DNA of 64,000 nucleotides, from assembly GCA_963761735.1 (NCBI GenBank), contig CAVXHQ010000006.1, positions 289,476-353,475 on the forward strand, written 5' to 3'. This document shows positions 7,101 to 15,753 of the stretch, one piece after another; positions within the stretch are counted from its first letter, which is position 1, and the number at the start of each line of letters is the position of its first letter. A program made the translations under genes and the position numbers. The notes beneath the pieces are model-generated. The model saw nothing but the letters and a program-made list of their open reading frames with translations, was not told where the DNA came from and did not search any database. The DNA comes from CAVXHQ01 sp963761735. GTDB taxonomy: Bacteria > Pseudomonadota > Alphaproteobacteria > Rhodobacterales > Rhodobacteraceae.

Positions 7101-8163
7101 GGGAGGTTTCCTTTTGCAGGGTGGGGCTGCCGGGACCGGACAGCTTTTCAGCGCCGCTGTCGGGCGGCGACGTCTGGGTGCCGCCGGTGGGCGACGACGT
7201 CTGGGTGCCGCCGGTGGGCGGCAACGGGTGATGACAGGCGACACCGTGGCCGTCTGCGGCAATGTCGAGGGTGGGTTCCGTCCGCGCGCACAACCCGGTC
7301 GCGCGTGGACAGCGGGTGCGAAAACGGCAGCCCGAGGGCAGGTCGAGCGGCGAGGGCACCTCGCCGGTCTCGAAGGGGGTATCGTTGCGCGCGGCGGGAT
7401 CGGGGACCGGGATCGCCGACCACAAAAGCTGCGTGTACGGGTGACGGGGGCTTTCGTGCAACGCCTCGCAGGGCGCGATTTCCACGAGTTTGCCAAGGTA
7501 CATCACGCCGATCCTGTCCGCTATGTGCCGGAGCATCGACAGGTCGTGCGTGATGAAAAGATAGGCCAGCCCGAGGTCGCGTTTCAGGTCCGACAGCATG
7601 TTCACGATCTGCGCCTGGATAGACACGTCAAGGGCGGAAATCGGCTCGTCGCAGATCACCAGATCGGGGTTCAGCGCGATGGCGCGCGCGATCCCGACGC
7701 GCTGCCGCTGGCCGCCCGAAAAGCTGTGCGGATAGCGGTCTGCCGCATCCGCGCCGAGGCCCACGCGCACCAGCAGGTCCGCGACGCGGGCGCGGCGGCT
7801 GTCACGGGTGCCCTCGCCCATTATTTCGAGGGGTTCGGCGATCAGCTCGCCCACCGTCATCCGCCCGTTGAGGGCTGCGACGGGGTCCTGAAATACCATC
7901 TGCATCCGGTGGCGGTGCGGTTTGAGGGCCGTATCGCCGAGCTGCGTGATGTCGATCCCGTCGAGCAGGACCCGCCCGCCGGTGGGTCGGTACAGACGAA
8001 TGAGAGCGCGCGCGAGGGTGGATTTGCCGCAGCCGCTCTCGCCGACGAGACCGAGGGTCTCGCCGCGTTGAATGGTCAGGCTGACGCCGTCGACGGCACG
8101 CAGCGGACCCGCCCTGGTGCTGAAATGCATGTGCAGATCGTCGAGTTCGAGCAGCGGCGTCAT
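7093..8163 (-). CDS. Peptide ABC transporter ATPase, DppF/OppF type (importer 2)
   Basis: 356 aa ATPase. Walker A is GESGCGKST, Q-loop QMVFQDP, signature FSGGQRQRVGIA and Walker B ICDEPISALD. The C-terminal family tail is present, with the Cys cluster (GCRFRTRCPRATGLC) typical of oligopeptide-transporter ATPases. After it comes a low-complexity end containing a 9-residue duplication (PTGGTQTSS then PTGGTQTSP) not expected in the family. The ATG at 8163 overlaps the previous stop (ATGA, 8160-8163). It pairs with the D2 ATPase and the B2/C2 permeases. Confidence 0.93.
   Translation of the reverse strand: MTPLLELDDLHMHFSTRAGPLRAVDGVSLTIQRGETLGLVGESGCGKSTLARALIRLYRPTGGRVLLDGIDITQLGDTALKPHRHRMQMVFQDPVAALNGRMTVGELIAEPLEIMGEGTRDSRRARVADLLVRVGLGADAADRYPHSFSGGQRQRVGIARAIALNPDLVICDEPISALDVSIQAQIVNMLSDLKRDLGLAYLFITHDLSMLRHIADRIGVMYLGKLVEIAPCEALHESPRHPYTQLLWSAIPVPDPAARNDTPFETGEVPSPLDLPSGCRFRTRCPRATGLCARTEPTLDIAADGHGVACHHPLPPTGGTQTSSPTGGTQTSPPDSGAEKLSGPGSPTLQKETSHA
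7169..7222. repeat. 27-bp in-frame tandem duplication at the 3' end of the F2 ATPase gene
   Basis: The block beginning gacgtctgggtgccgccgg occurs at 7169 and again at 7196. The protein gains nine extra residues just before the junction with the binding-protein gene. It lies about 70 bases upstream of the overlapping start at 7100. Confidence 0.85.
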
Positions 8164-9191
8164 GGCGCAACCTCTGCCGGTGCCGCCGGATCGGCCAGCC
8201 AGCAGCGCGCGCGCCGTCCGGGGCCTGCGTCGTACAGCGCCGGCAGCGTGGCGCAGATGTGCATCTCGTGCGGACAGCGCGGCGCGAACGGGCAGCCGGG
8301 CGGCGGGTTCGCCATGTCGGGCGGGCTGCCGGGAACCGGCGACAGCGGGCGGCCCGCCGTGCGCGGATCGGGGATCGCGGCGAGCAACCCGCGCGTGTAG
8401 GGATGGCGCGGTGCGGCGAATATGTCGGCCACGGGCGCCTCCTCCATCACGCAGCCGCCGTACAACACCATGACGCGGTCGGCGGTTTGCGCGATCACGC
8501 CGAGGTCGTGGGTGACGAGGATGATCGCCATGCCGAGACGGTCGCGCAATTCCGTCAGCAGGCCGAGGATCTGCCGCTGGATGGTGACGTCGAGGGCCGT
8601 CGTCGGCTCGTCGGCGATCAGGATGTCAGGCTCGCAGGCGATGGCGATGGCGATCATCACGCGCTGCCGCATGCCGCCGGAAAACTCGTGCGGATAGCTG
8701 TCGATGCGGCTGCGCGCGGAGGGGATGCGGACCAGTTCCAACAGCTTTATCGCGCGGGCGCGGGCCTGCGCCGCAGACATGCGGCGATGGCGCTGCACCA
8801 CCTCGGTGATCTGGCGCCCCAGCGTCATCGTCGGGTTCAGGGCCGACATCGGATCCTGAAAGATGACGCCGATACGGTCGCCGCGCACGCGCGTCAGCCG
8901 CCGTTCGGACAGGGCCAGCAGGTCCTCTCCGTGGAAATGCGCCGAGCCTGCGGTGATGTGCCCGCCGCGTTTCAGCAGGCGCAGCACGGACATGCAGGTG
9001 ACGGATTTGCCCGATCCGCTTTCGCCCACAAGCCCGAGGATTTCGCCGCGCCGCAACGTCAGGCCAACGCCGCGCACGGCCCGGACGGTGCCCCGCGCGG
9101 TGCGGTATTCGGTGTGCAGACCCTGCACGTCCAGCACGGTGTCGGGCGCTGTGGCGCCCGGTGCGCCAGCTTTGGCAAGGCCGACGTTCAA
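8160..9191 (-). CDS. Peptide ABC transporter ATPase, DppD/OppD type (importer 2)
   Basis: 343 aa ATPase. Walker A GESGSGKS, Q-loop GVIFQDPMSALNP, signature FSGGMRQRVMIA and Walker B IADEPTTALDVT are all canonical. The C-terminal tail GCPFAPRCPHEMHIC is the full-length oligopeptide-family form. No ATG lies near the true N-terminus. I place the start at a TTG (9189-9191) whose last two bases begin the TGA of the C2 permease gene (TTGA overlap), giving LNVGLAKAGAPG before the VLDVQGLHTEY core; a GTG about 20 codons later is the alternative. The stop is coupled to F2 by ATGA. Confidence 0.88.
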   Translation of the reverse strand: MNVGLAKAGAPGATAPDTVLDVQGLHTEYRTARGTVRAVRGVGLTLRRGEILGLVGESGSGKSVTCMSVLRLLKRGGHITAGSAHFHGEDLLALSERRLTRVRGDRIGVIFQDPMSALNPTMTLGRQITEVVQRHRRMSAAQARARAIKLLELVRIPSARSRIDSYPHEFSGGMRQRVMIAIAIACEPDILIADEPTTALDVTIQRQILGLLTELRDRLGMAIILVTHDLGVIAQTADRVMVLYGGCVMEEAPVADIFAAPRHPYTRGLLAAIPDPRTAGRPLSPVPGSPPDMANPPPGCPFAPRCPHEMHICATLPALYDAGPGRRARCWLADPAAPAEVAP

Positions 9192-10417
9192 GACGCAAGC
9201 CTCGGGTCGAGGGCGTCGCGCAACCCGTCGCCCAGAAAGTTGAATGCCAGCATCGTCAGACTGATCGCGACGGCGGGAAAGAACAGCTGGTGCGGATAGG
9301 CGCGCAGGGTTTCGACCGCGTCGGAGGTCAGCGTGCCCCAGGACGCCTGTGGCGGGGTGACGCCAAGGCCGATGAAGGACATGAAACTCTCGATGAAGAT
9401 CGCCGAGGGGATCAGCATCGTCAGCGTCACCAGGATCGGCCCGAAGGCATTGGGCAGCAGATGACGGAACAGGATGCGGCTGCGCGTCGCACCCATCGTC
9501 CGCGCCGCGGCGACGAAATCCTGGCTTTTGAGGGTGAGGATCTGGCCCCGCACGATCCGCGCCATGTCGACCCAATAGACGGTGCCGATGGCAAGCACGA
9601 CGCTGAGTAGCCCCGATTGCAGCACCACCATCATCAGAATGACGTAGAGGGTGAGCGGGATCGTCGCCACGATTTCGACGAACCGCATCATCACCGCGTC
9701 GGTGCGCCCGCCCGCGAGGCCCGAAATGCCGCCATACACCACGCCGATGACAAAGTTCGTCAGCACGGCCGCCGCCGCCACCAGCAGCGAAATGCGCGCA
9801 CCGTACATCTGCCGCACAAGGACGTCGCGCCCCAGCTGATCGGTGCCGAAGGGGTTGCGGGTATTGAGCGACAGACTGCCGGGCGTGGACGGCGTGCCGT
9901 CGACCGTCAGGACAGGCAGGCGCTGGGCGTAGTCCAGGATCACCGTGCGGCCCGCGATCTCCCAGGTGCTTTGCCGGGCGATCATGTCGCGGGCGCCGGG
10001 GCGCAACAGGTCGTCGATACCGCCGCCCTCGCCGATGGCATAGAGGCTCAGGTTGCTTTCGTTCACGAACACCTGGGTGCCGCCGATGTCGTGGGCGCGG
10101 TACAGGGGCGGCAGGTTCGACAGTTCGAGCCGCTGCTCGAAATAGCTGTAGGGCGACGCGAGGGGGCCGAAGACGGCGGCGAGGATGAGAAGGACGATGA
10201 AGGTCAGACCGGCCATTGCCGGGCGGTGCCGGAACAGACGTTCGCGGACACCGCGCCAGAAACCGCGACTGGCGGCCGGCGCCGCGACGGGGACCGTCTC
10301 GGGGTTGGCACCCGGCACGACAGGGCGCCACATTTCGGGGTCGATGGCACCGGTAATCTGCGTGCCAGTAAACGGTGTGCCAGAAACTTGCGGGCCAAGA
10401 ATTTGCGGGCCGGTCAT
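9188..10417 (-). CDS. Peptide ABC transporter permease, DppC/OppC type with extended periplasmic loop (importer 2)
   Basis: 409 aa, about 100 longer than the paralogue of importer 1. TM1 lies at about residues 68-88. It is followed by an unusually long periplasmic stretch (about residues 95-185: FEQRLELSNLPPLYRAHDIGG and onward) before the conserved FGTDQLGRDVLVRQMYGARIS. The EAA loop reads RTMGATRSRILFRHLLPNA. This long-loop form is known in a subset of OppC proteins. The first 23 residues are a degenerate five-residue repeat. The ATG at 10417 overlaps the stop of B2 (ATGA). Five or six TM segments are visible. Confidence 0.93.
   Translation of the reverse strand: MTGPQILGPQVSGTPFTGTQITGAIDPEMWRPVVPGANPETVPVAAPAASRGFWRGVRERLFRHRPAMAGLTFIVLLILAAVFGPLASPYSYFEQRLELSNLPPLYRAHDIGGTQVFVNESNLSLYAIGEGGGIDDLLRPGARDMIARQSTWEIAGRTVILDYAQRLPVLTVDGTPSTPGSLSLNTRNPFGTDQLGRDVLVRQMYGARISLLVAAAAVLTNFVIGVVYGGISGLAGGRTDAVMMRFVEIVATIPLTLYVILMMVVLQSGLLSVVLAIGTVYWVDMARIVRGQILTLKSQDFVAAARTMGATRSRILFRHLLPNAFGPILVTLTMLIPSAIFIESFMSFIGLGVTPPQASWGTLTSDAVETLRAYPHQLFFPAVAISLTMLAFNFLGDGLRDALDPRLAS
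10355..10414. repeat. 15-bp degenerate repeat at the 5' end of the C2 permease gene
   Basis: Directly after the start codon, five-residue units TGPQI, LGPQV, SGTPF and TGTQI follow one another (four units of 15 bases). They precede the normal permease N-terminus and sit against the ATGA junction with the B2 gene. No family counterpart is known to me. Confidence 0.7.
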
Positions 10418-11361
10418 TGGCGATCCCCATAGGAAATGCGCGGATCGAGCCAGAGGTAGAGCAGGTCCACGATCAGGATCATCAACATCAGGAACGCGGC
10501 GTAGAAGATCGTGATGCCCATGATGGCGGTATAGTCGCGGTTGGTGATCGACAGCACGAAATGCCTGCCGATACCGGGAAGCGCAAAGATCTGCTCGATC
10601 ACGAAGGACCCGGTCAGCAGGTTCGCCACCACGGGACCGAGGACCGTGACGACCGGGATCAGGGAATTGCGCAATCCGTGGCGCAGGATCACGGTGGACG
10701 CGGGCAGGCCCTTGGCGCGCGCTGTCATGATGTAGTCCTGTTCCATCGTCTCGAGCAGGCTCGACCGCGTCAGGCGGGCGACGAACGACATCCAGAACCC
10801 CGAAAGGGCGACCACCGGCAGGATATAGCCGCGCCAGTCGTCGAGGCCGAACGCGGGTGTCCAGCCCAGCCGCAGCGCAAAGACATAGAGCGACACGGTG
10901 GCGATGACGTAGGACGGCACCGCGATGCCCAGCGAGGCGATCAGCATGGCCAGCGTATCGGGCCAACGACCGCGGTTGAGCGCGGCGACGATGCCCGCGG
11001 GCACGCCGACGGCGATGACGCAGATGATCGCCAGCAGGCCGGTCTGCGCGGTGACGGCCAGCCCCTCGGCAATCATCGAATTGACGCTGACGCCGGGGTA
11101 TTTGAACGACGGGCCAAGATCGAGCGTCAGCACCCCGCCCAGATAGTTCAGGTATTGCTGCCACAGCGGCGCATCGAGACCGAATTTGGCGTTCAGCGCC
11201 GCCTCGATTTCCGGCGCCAGCATGCGCTCGGAGACAAACGGCCCGCCCGGCACCGCGTGCATCAGCGCAAACGTCAGCGTGATGACGGCGAGCAGTGTCA
11301 GCCCCATCATGCCCACGCGCCGCGCCAGCCAGCCCAGCGGGAGGCGCTCGGCGGCGGTCAT
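10414..11361 (-). CDS. Peptide ABC transporter permease, DppB/OppB type (importer 2)
   Basis: 315 aa inner-membrane protein. The typical opening is ARRVGMMGLTLLAVITLTFALMHAVPGGPF, written here as a TM1 of about 20 residues after a basic N-terminus. Next come FGLDAPLWQQYLNYL, the EAA loop (TARAKGLPASTVILRHGLRN) and the end FALPGIGRHFVLSITNRDY...WLDPRISYG. Full length for the family, no lesions. Its ATG overlaps the regulator stop and its stop overlaps the C2 start, both as ATGA, so regulator, B2 and C2 form a coupled series. Confidence 0.95.
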   Translation of the reverse strand: MTAAERLPLGWLARRVGMMGLTLLAVITLTFALMHAVPGGPFVSERMLAPEIEAALNAKFGLDAPLWQQYLNYLGGVLTLDLGPSFKYPGVSVNSMIAEGLAVTAQTGLLAIICVIAVGVPAGIVAALNRGRWPDTLAMLIASLGIAVPSYVIATVSLYVFALRLGWTPAFGLDDWRGYILPVVALSGFWMSFVARLTRSSLLETMEQDYIMTARAKGLPASTVILRHGLRNSLIPVVTVLGPVVANLLTGSFVIEQIFALPGIGRHFVLSITNRDYTAIMGITIFYAAFLMLMILIVDLLYLWLDPRISYGDRQ

Positions 11362-11960
11362 GCGCCGGCCATGCCGGGCCGCTGACGGAACGTCGGCCCG
11401 TTGCCGAGCCAGAAAACCGTCGCCGGATCCGCCGTGAGATTGCGCGCCTGATGGCGCATGTCCGACCGGAAATGCAGGGTGTCGCCGGGGCCGAGGTCAT
11501 GGGCCGCGTCGTCGATCTCGAAGGTGATCCTGCCGGACCGGACCTCGACGAATTCCTCGCCGGAATGACGGTCGATCTCGGTCACGAAACCGGCGGGCAG
11601 GGTGATGAGAAAGGCCGAGAACGAGGCGCCGACGAACTCGCCGTGCAACCGCTGATAGGTCATCCCGTCGGTGCGGATCCACGTCGTCTCCCGGTCCTGC
11701 GCGCGGCTGACGAGGCCACGGGCCCCCGGCATTTCGATGAAATGACCCAGATCGAGAGACAGCGCCACGGCCAGCCGTTTCAGCGAACTGAGTGATGGCG
11801 TGGCGATATCGCGCTCGATCTGGCTGAGATAGCCGATGGACAGGTCGGCGCGCAGGCTGAGTTCCTGCAAGGTGCAGTTCTGGCCGCGCCGGGCGTTGCG
11901 CAGCAGTGCCCCGACGCCGGTTGCGGCGGGCACGGTCTCTGGCCGGGCAGAACCTGTCAT
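11358..11960 (-). CDS. XRE-cupin transcriptional regulator heading the peptide-transporter operon
   Basis: 200 aa. Residues about 15-75 form an XRE helix-turn-helix (CTLQELSLRADLSIGYLSQIER). Residues about 120-190 form a small cupin barrel (HSGEEFVEVRSGRITFEID, LGPGDTLHF). This is the PuuR/SutR-like architecture whose members usually control the adjacent amine, amino-acid or peptide genes, with the cupin as probable ligand sensor. It is first in the operon and overlaps the B2 start by ATGA, which favours autoregulation together with the transporter. A dyad upstream at 11994-12012 is a candidate operator. Confidence 0.9.
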   Translation of the reverse strand: MTGSARPETVPAATGVGALLRNARRGQNCTLQELSLRADLSIGYLSQIERDIATPSLSSLKRLAVALSLDLGHFIEMPGARGLVSRAQDRETTWIRTDGMTYQRLHGEFVGASFSAFLITLPAGFVTEIDRHSGEEFVEVRSGRITFEIDDAAHDLGPGDTLHFRSDMRHQARNLTADPATVFWLGNGPTFRQRPGMAGA

Positions 11961-11993
11961 GCAGCGCCACTCTAAATGGTGATGGAAACAGCG

Positions 11994-12012
11994 TATCTAA
12001 AAAAGTTAGATA
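11994..12012. promoter_or_regulatory. Perfect dyad upstream of the XRE-cupin regulator
   Basis: TATCTAA, five bases (aaaag), TTAGATA: perfect 7-base arms in AT-rich DNA, 34 bases upstream of the regulator start at 11960. A symmetric site here fits an operator for the dimeric regulator and would overlap the promoter region. The dyad is seen directly; regulator binding is inferred. The gap 11961-12238 shows no gene. Confidence 0.5.
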
Positions 12013-12238
12013 AAGGCAAAGAATATTTTCCGGGGCTGCCGGGCAAACTGCAGTCGGGAGTTTGGAATGGTTTTTTCACGTCGCGCCGGATGATCAGGAC
12101 AGATCTGCGGGCAGGGGCGGTGCAATCCGATCCAGGGCGTTTTCGATCCTTGAATTCCGATCGGTTCGTTCCGCGCGTGTCCGGACCGCGAACCCCTGTC
12201 CCGGAACCAGAGTGCGGATCTTCGGGTGCGTCCACCTG

Positions 12239-14277
12239 CTACCCCGCTTGCCGGACCTCCGCCTGATCTGCACCAGGACTGTTCAGTCTGAGGATGGCGG
12301 CCGGAACCTCGGAGGCGGACATGGGACGTGCGTGGAAAAATCCCTGCGCGAGGTCGATCCCCATATCGCGCAGCAGGTCGCGCTGGGCCCTGGTTTCCAC
12401 GCCTTCGGCGACCAGCCGGAAATCCATCGAGAGGGCCAGTACCCGAAGAGCGCGGATGATCGCCTGATCGTCCCGACTATTGAGCACATCGCTGATGAAG
12501 CTCTTGTCGATCTTGACCGAATTTACGGGCAGCTCCTGAGCTGGACGATCGACGAGAACCCGGTCCCGAAATCGTCGAGCGAAATGCGGCATCCGGCGTC
12601 GCGCAGGTCGGTCAGATGGCGCGTAAACTGCGCGCGCGAGGGGCCGAAAAGACAGTTTTCGGTCACCTCGATCACCAGTCTGTCAGGTTCCAGATCGTGT
12701 CGGGCAAGGTGCGACAACACGTCTTGCGCGAATTTCGGGGCCATCAGATCGCCCTCGGCGGTGTTTATACCGACCCTCTCGAACGGAATGCCCTGGCCGG
12801 TCCAGTCGCGCATGTCCGACAGGATCCGGGTCAGCATCACTTCGCCCAGCGGCGCCGAGATGGCGGGATCGTCCAGCACCTCCCAGAAGACGCCGGGGGT
12901 CAATATGCCCTTGTCGGGATGGATCCAGCGGGCAAGCGCCTCGAATCCGCCGACGGCACCGGTTTGCAGGTCGACCAGAGGTTGGTAGAACGCCTCGATC
13001 TCGCCTTTGCCGATGGCCTTGCGAAAGGTTTCGCGCAGCGTCAGCTTGCGGCTGAATTTCTCCTGCATGTAAGGAAGATAGTCGCAGATCCGACCGTCAC
13101 GCGTCTTCTTGGCGGCGTGCAAGGCAAGGTCGGCGTTCTGCATCAGGGCGCCGATGTCCCTGCCGTCGCGCGGAAAGATGGCGCGTCCGGCCGAAATCGT
13201 CGAGTGGACCATCCGTGTGCCGTCGAAACCGGGTGTCTCGATGGTTGTCGGAAACGACAGGCTCGTGCCATCGCCCGTCACGTCCTCGGTCATGACCACG
13301 GCGAATTCATCGCTGCCGACGCGGCAGACGAGGCTGCCGTCAGGCACGACGGCGCGCAATGCATCGGCAAAGGCGCACAGCAGGTCGTCCCCGGTCTGAT
13401 GGCTGAAGAAATCGTTCACCTCCTGAAAGCTATCGAGGTCGAACATCACGATTGTCGCCCCCACCTGTCGGTCCCGGCAATCGTTCAGCAGGGCACGCGC
13501 GCCTTCCTTGAAACCATGACGGTTCGTCAGGCCGGTCAGCATGTCGTGATGCGCCAGAAAGAGCGACCTGCGGTCCGATGCCTTTCGGCGGCGCACAGAC
13601 CGCATGTACATCGCCATCGGATACCCGAACGCAGCCACCAGCAGCAGGAGCGCCAGCGCGCTCCGCTGATAGAGCAGCTGGCCAATGCGCGCGGACCGTT
13701 TGTCCAGGTTGACGAGCGCCCGCACCACATAGCGGACCGTGCCGTCGATCGTGACCGGGTGATACACCTCTGCGAAGGTTCCGGGCTGATCCGGCCGTGT
13801 CCCGTCGTGGATAAAAATCCGGTCCGGTCCGCCGTCGCGCAGCTGCCGGATCTGCGCTCTGTTCATCGGCAAGGGCCGCGGCAGGACATCGGTGTCGGCC
13901 CCGGCACCCTGCAGATCGCGCCTGTGCTGCTGCGGACCGACGGATTCCGGGATCGCTGCGCCCGTCTGAAAACGCATCGCGCAGTTGCAGCCGGTGTGAT
14001 GGATGTCGATCTGATAGATGTTGTCGACCGCCATGATCGCCTCGATCAGGGGTTCGAATGCCGCACGGTCCGGAGGCGTCCGATCGGCACCTGCGCCGGG
14101 TGCCGTCAGTGCGAGGATACGGCGTTCGATGTACCGGGCCCAGTCCGTGCCGATCATCTCGGATTCCGCACGCAGATCCCGGTCGATGGCACGTTCGATG
14201 CCGAACCAGCCGACGCCGGAAAACACGAGGGCCGCGCACAGTAAACTGGCGACCAGCCGGGGCACGAATGAGGTCAT
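12239..14277 (-). CDS. Membrane GGDEF-EAL protein, c-di-GMP turnover (one-base frameshift near 12536)
   Basis: 679 aa after restoring one C in the ccc run near 12535. An N-terminal TM is followed by a periplasmic region of about 180 residues with a CNC pair (IHHTGCNCAMRF), then a second TM (ALALLLLVAAFGYPMAMY). The GGDEF domain has the variant motif RVGSDEF. The EAL domain has FEALARW, INTAEGDL, EVTEN, DDFGTGFS, KIDKSF and QGFFHARPM, so phosphodiesterase residues look intact; cyclase activity with GSDEF is uncertain. The frameshift falls between DDFGTGFSSIVQLR and LPVNSVKIDKSF. The ATG at 14277 precedes a clear membrane anchor. Confidence 0.85.
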
Positions 14278-14336
14278 GAGGATTCCATTGCGCCCACTTT
14301 CTATGAGGCCCGTCCTAACAAGGGACGAAGAACCGC

Positions 14337-14360
14337 GATAAAAGTGACGGCATTTTTATC
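14337..14360. promoter_or_regulatory. AT-rich dyad between hydrolase gene and GGDEF-EAL gene
   Basis: GATAAAA and TTTTATC arms separated by 10 bases in the 143-base gap upstream of the GGDEF-EAL start. It could be an operator or a weak terminator for the hydrolase gene. No T-run follows on either strand. Confidence 0.25.
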
Positions 14361-14420
14361 AGGTCGTTCACGAAAGCCGCCTTTCGACCGACCCCTGCCG
14401 AATTTCCCGCCGGCGGACGA

Positions 14421-15332
14421 TCAGTCGACGGTGTCGCCGAAGAGTGCGCGGGTGATCGGCGACTGCGCATCCCGCAGCCCGTCGAGCACGGAAAAATGAT
14501 TCTGCGCGCCGTCGATGTGCAGCTTTGCGTCGGCGTCGAGGCCCAGCCACATCTGTGCCATGAGACGGGATTGCCGGATGAATTCGGGCCGCTCGCCACC
14601 GCCGACCCACGCCGTCAGGGCTGGCCGTGCGTGAGGCAGGTGCAGGACCGGGCTTTCGGCGCGCGCCTCGGCGGCGTCGAGACGCAGCGTGGCGTTCATC
14701 GCCGTGTGCAGCAACGGACGCAGGTCGTGGACGCCGCTGATCGACAGGGTGTGGGCGATACGCGCCAGCACCGCGGGCGGCAGGGCGCTGTCGGCGCAGA
14801 TCATCCGGCTGACGAGATGCCCGCCCGCTGAATGCCCCGCGAGGTAGAGCGGCCCCGGCACCCTGTCCGCGGCGGTGGCAATGGCGCGGGCGATCGCGCG
14901 TGTTATCGCGCCGATCCGCGCCTCGGGGGCGAGGACGTAGCTGGGCAGGCACACGGCCCAGCCCCGCGCGCAGGCGCCCTGCGCCAGATCGGTCCAGAAC
15001 GATTTGTCGAGCCGCATCCAGTAGCCGCCGTGCACGAAAACCACGAGGCCTTTGGGCGGGCCTGGGGGATAGACGATATCCAGGCGTTCGCGGGGATGAT
15101 CGCCGTAGGGAATGTCCTGTGACAGGGTGGATGTGGCGGCGCGGTAGGCCCCTGCGCGGGCGGCCCATCGGTCGGGCAGCGCCGCCGATCCCGGAATATG
15201 CGCCATGTTTGCAAAGGCGTCGTCCCAGTCCCGGGGGGGCATCGGGCTCGTTCGGTGCGTTCGGGTTTGCGGAGTGCGCACTGCCGCTGCAGATCTGGAT
15301 CCGTCGCGATCCGTCGCATCGTCATCGGTCAT
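14421..15332 (-). CDS. Alpha/beta hydrolase, possible arylformamidase-like esterase
   Basis: 303 aa. The oxyanion motif HGGYW (FVHGGYWMRLDKSFW), the nucleophile elbow GHSAGG and the late acid/His region (GAQNHFSVLD) are those of the HSL/BD-FAE esterase group that includes alpha/beta-type kynurenine formamidases. The DWDDAFANMAHIPG block near the N-terminus is also typical of that group. I chose the ATG at 15332 because AAAGGA precedes it; an ATG at 15242 would remove a low-complexity 30-residue extension and is plausible. No kynurenine gene lies nearby, so the substrate is undecided. It sits 61 bases downstream of the TIGR01244 gene. Confidence 0.85.
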   Translation of the reverse strand: MTDDDATDRDGSRSAAAVRTPQTRTHRTSPMPPRDWDDAFANMAHIPGSAALPDRWAARAGAYRAATSTLSQDIPYGDHPRERLDIVYPPGPPKGLVVFVHGGYWMRLDKSFWTDLAQGACARGWAVCLPSYVLAPEARIGAITRAIARAIATAADRVPGPLYLAGHSAGGHLVSRMICADSALPPAVLARIAHTLSISGVHDLRPLLHTAMNATLRLDAAEARAESPVLHLPHARPALTAWVGGGERPEFIRQSRLMAQMWLGLDADAKLHIDGAQNHFSVLDGLRDAQSPITRALFGDTVD

Positions 15333-15393
15333 CGGCGCGGTCCTTTCGACGCGGCGGATTGCGCCGGGCGGAGGATGTGCGGCACCGGCACGT

Positions 15394-15726
15394 CTAGCCG
15401 CGACCGGTCGCCCGCCACATCGCCTCGGCGCGCGCACCGCCCTTGCAATAGCCCAGAACCGGACCCGTCGCCGCCGACAGCGCCGCGTCCTCGCGCGCCA
15501 CGTCGTCGGGCGTGTGCTGTCCGGGACGCACGGGGATGTGGACGGTGGCGATGCCGTGTTCCGCCGCCGCCGCCGCGATCTCGGCAAAGGCGGGCTGGTC
15601 CGGCTCCTCGCCGTCGGGGCGGTTCGCGATGATGAGGGTTACGCCACGGGCGGCGATCTGCGCCATGTCGTCGGGGGTGATCTGCGGGGTGATGGCAAAA
15701 TCGGGCGCGATGTCCTTGATCTGCAT
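15394..15726 (-). CDS. TIGR01244/DUF442 phosphatase-like (sulfur-metabolism associated) protein
   Basis: 110 aa. It starts with the family pattern (DFAITPQITPDDMAQIAARG), contains ANRPDGEEPDQP, and has the PTP-like loop CKGGAR (C-x5-R) in GYCKGGARAEAMW. In other bacteria this domain is fused or adjacent to persulfide dioxygenases and YeeE/YedE proteins, and here it directly follows a YeeE/YedE pair (28 bases apart). A role in sulfide or persulfide handling is therefore likely but inferred. It has a paralogue at 59581-60000. Confidence 0.88.
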   Translation of the reverse strand: MQIKDIAPDFAITPQITPDDMAQIAARGVTLIIANRPDGEEPDQPAFAEIAAAAAEHGIATVHIPVRPGQHTPDDVAREDAALSAATGPVLGYCKGGARAEAMWRATGRG

Positions 15727-15753
15727 GATGACCTTTCAGGCTTTTCGGGGGGT

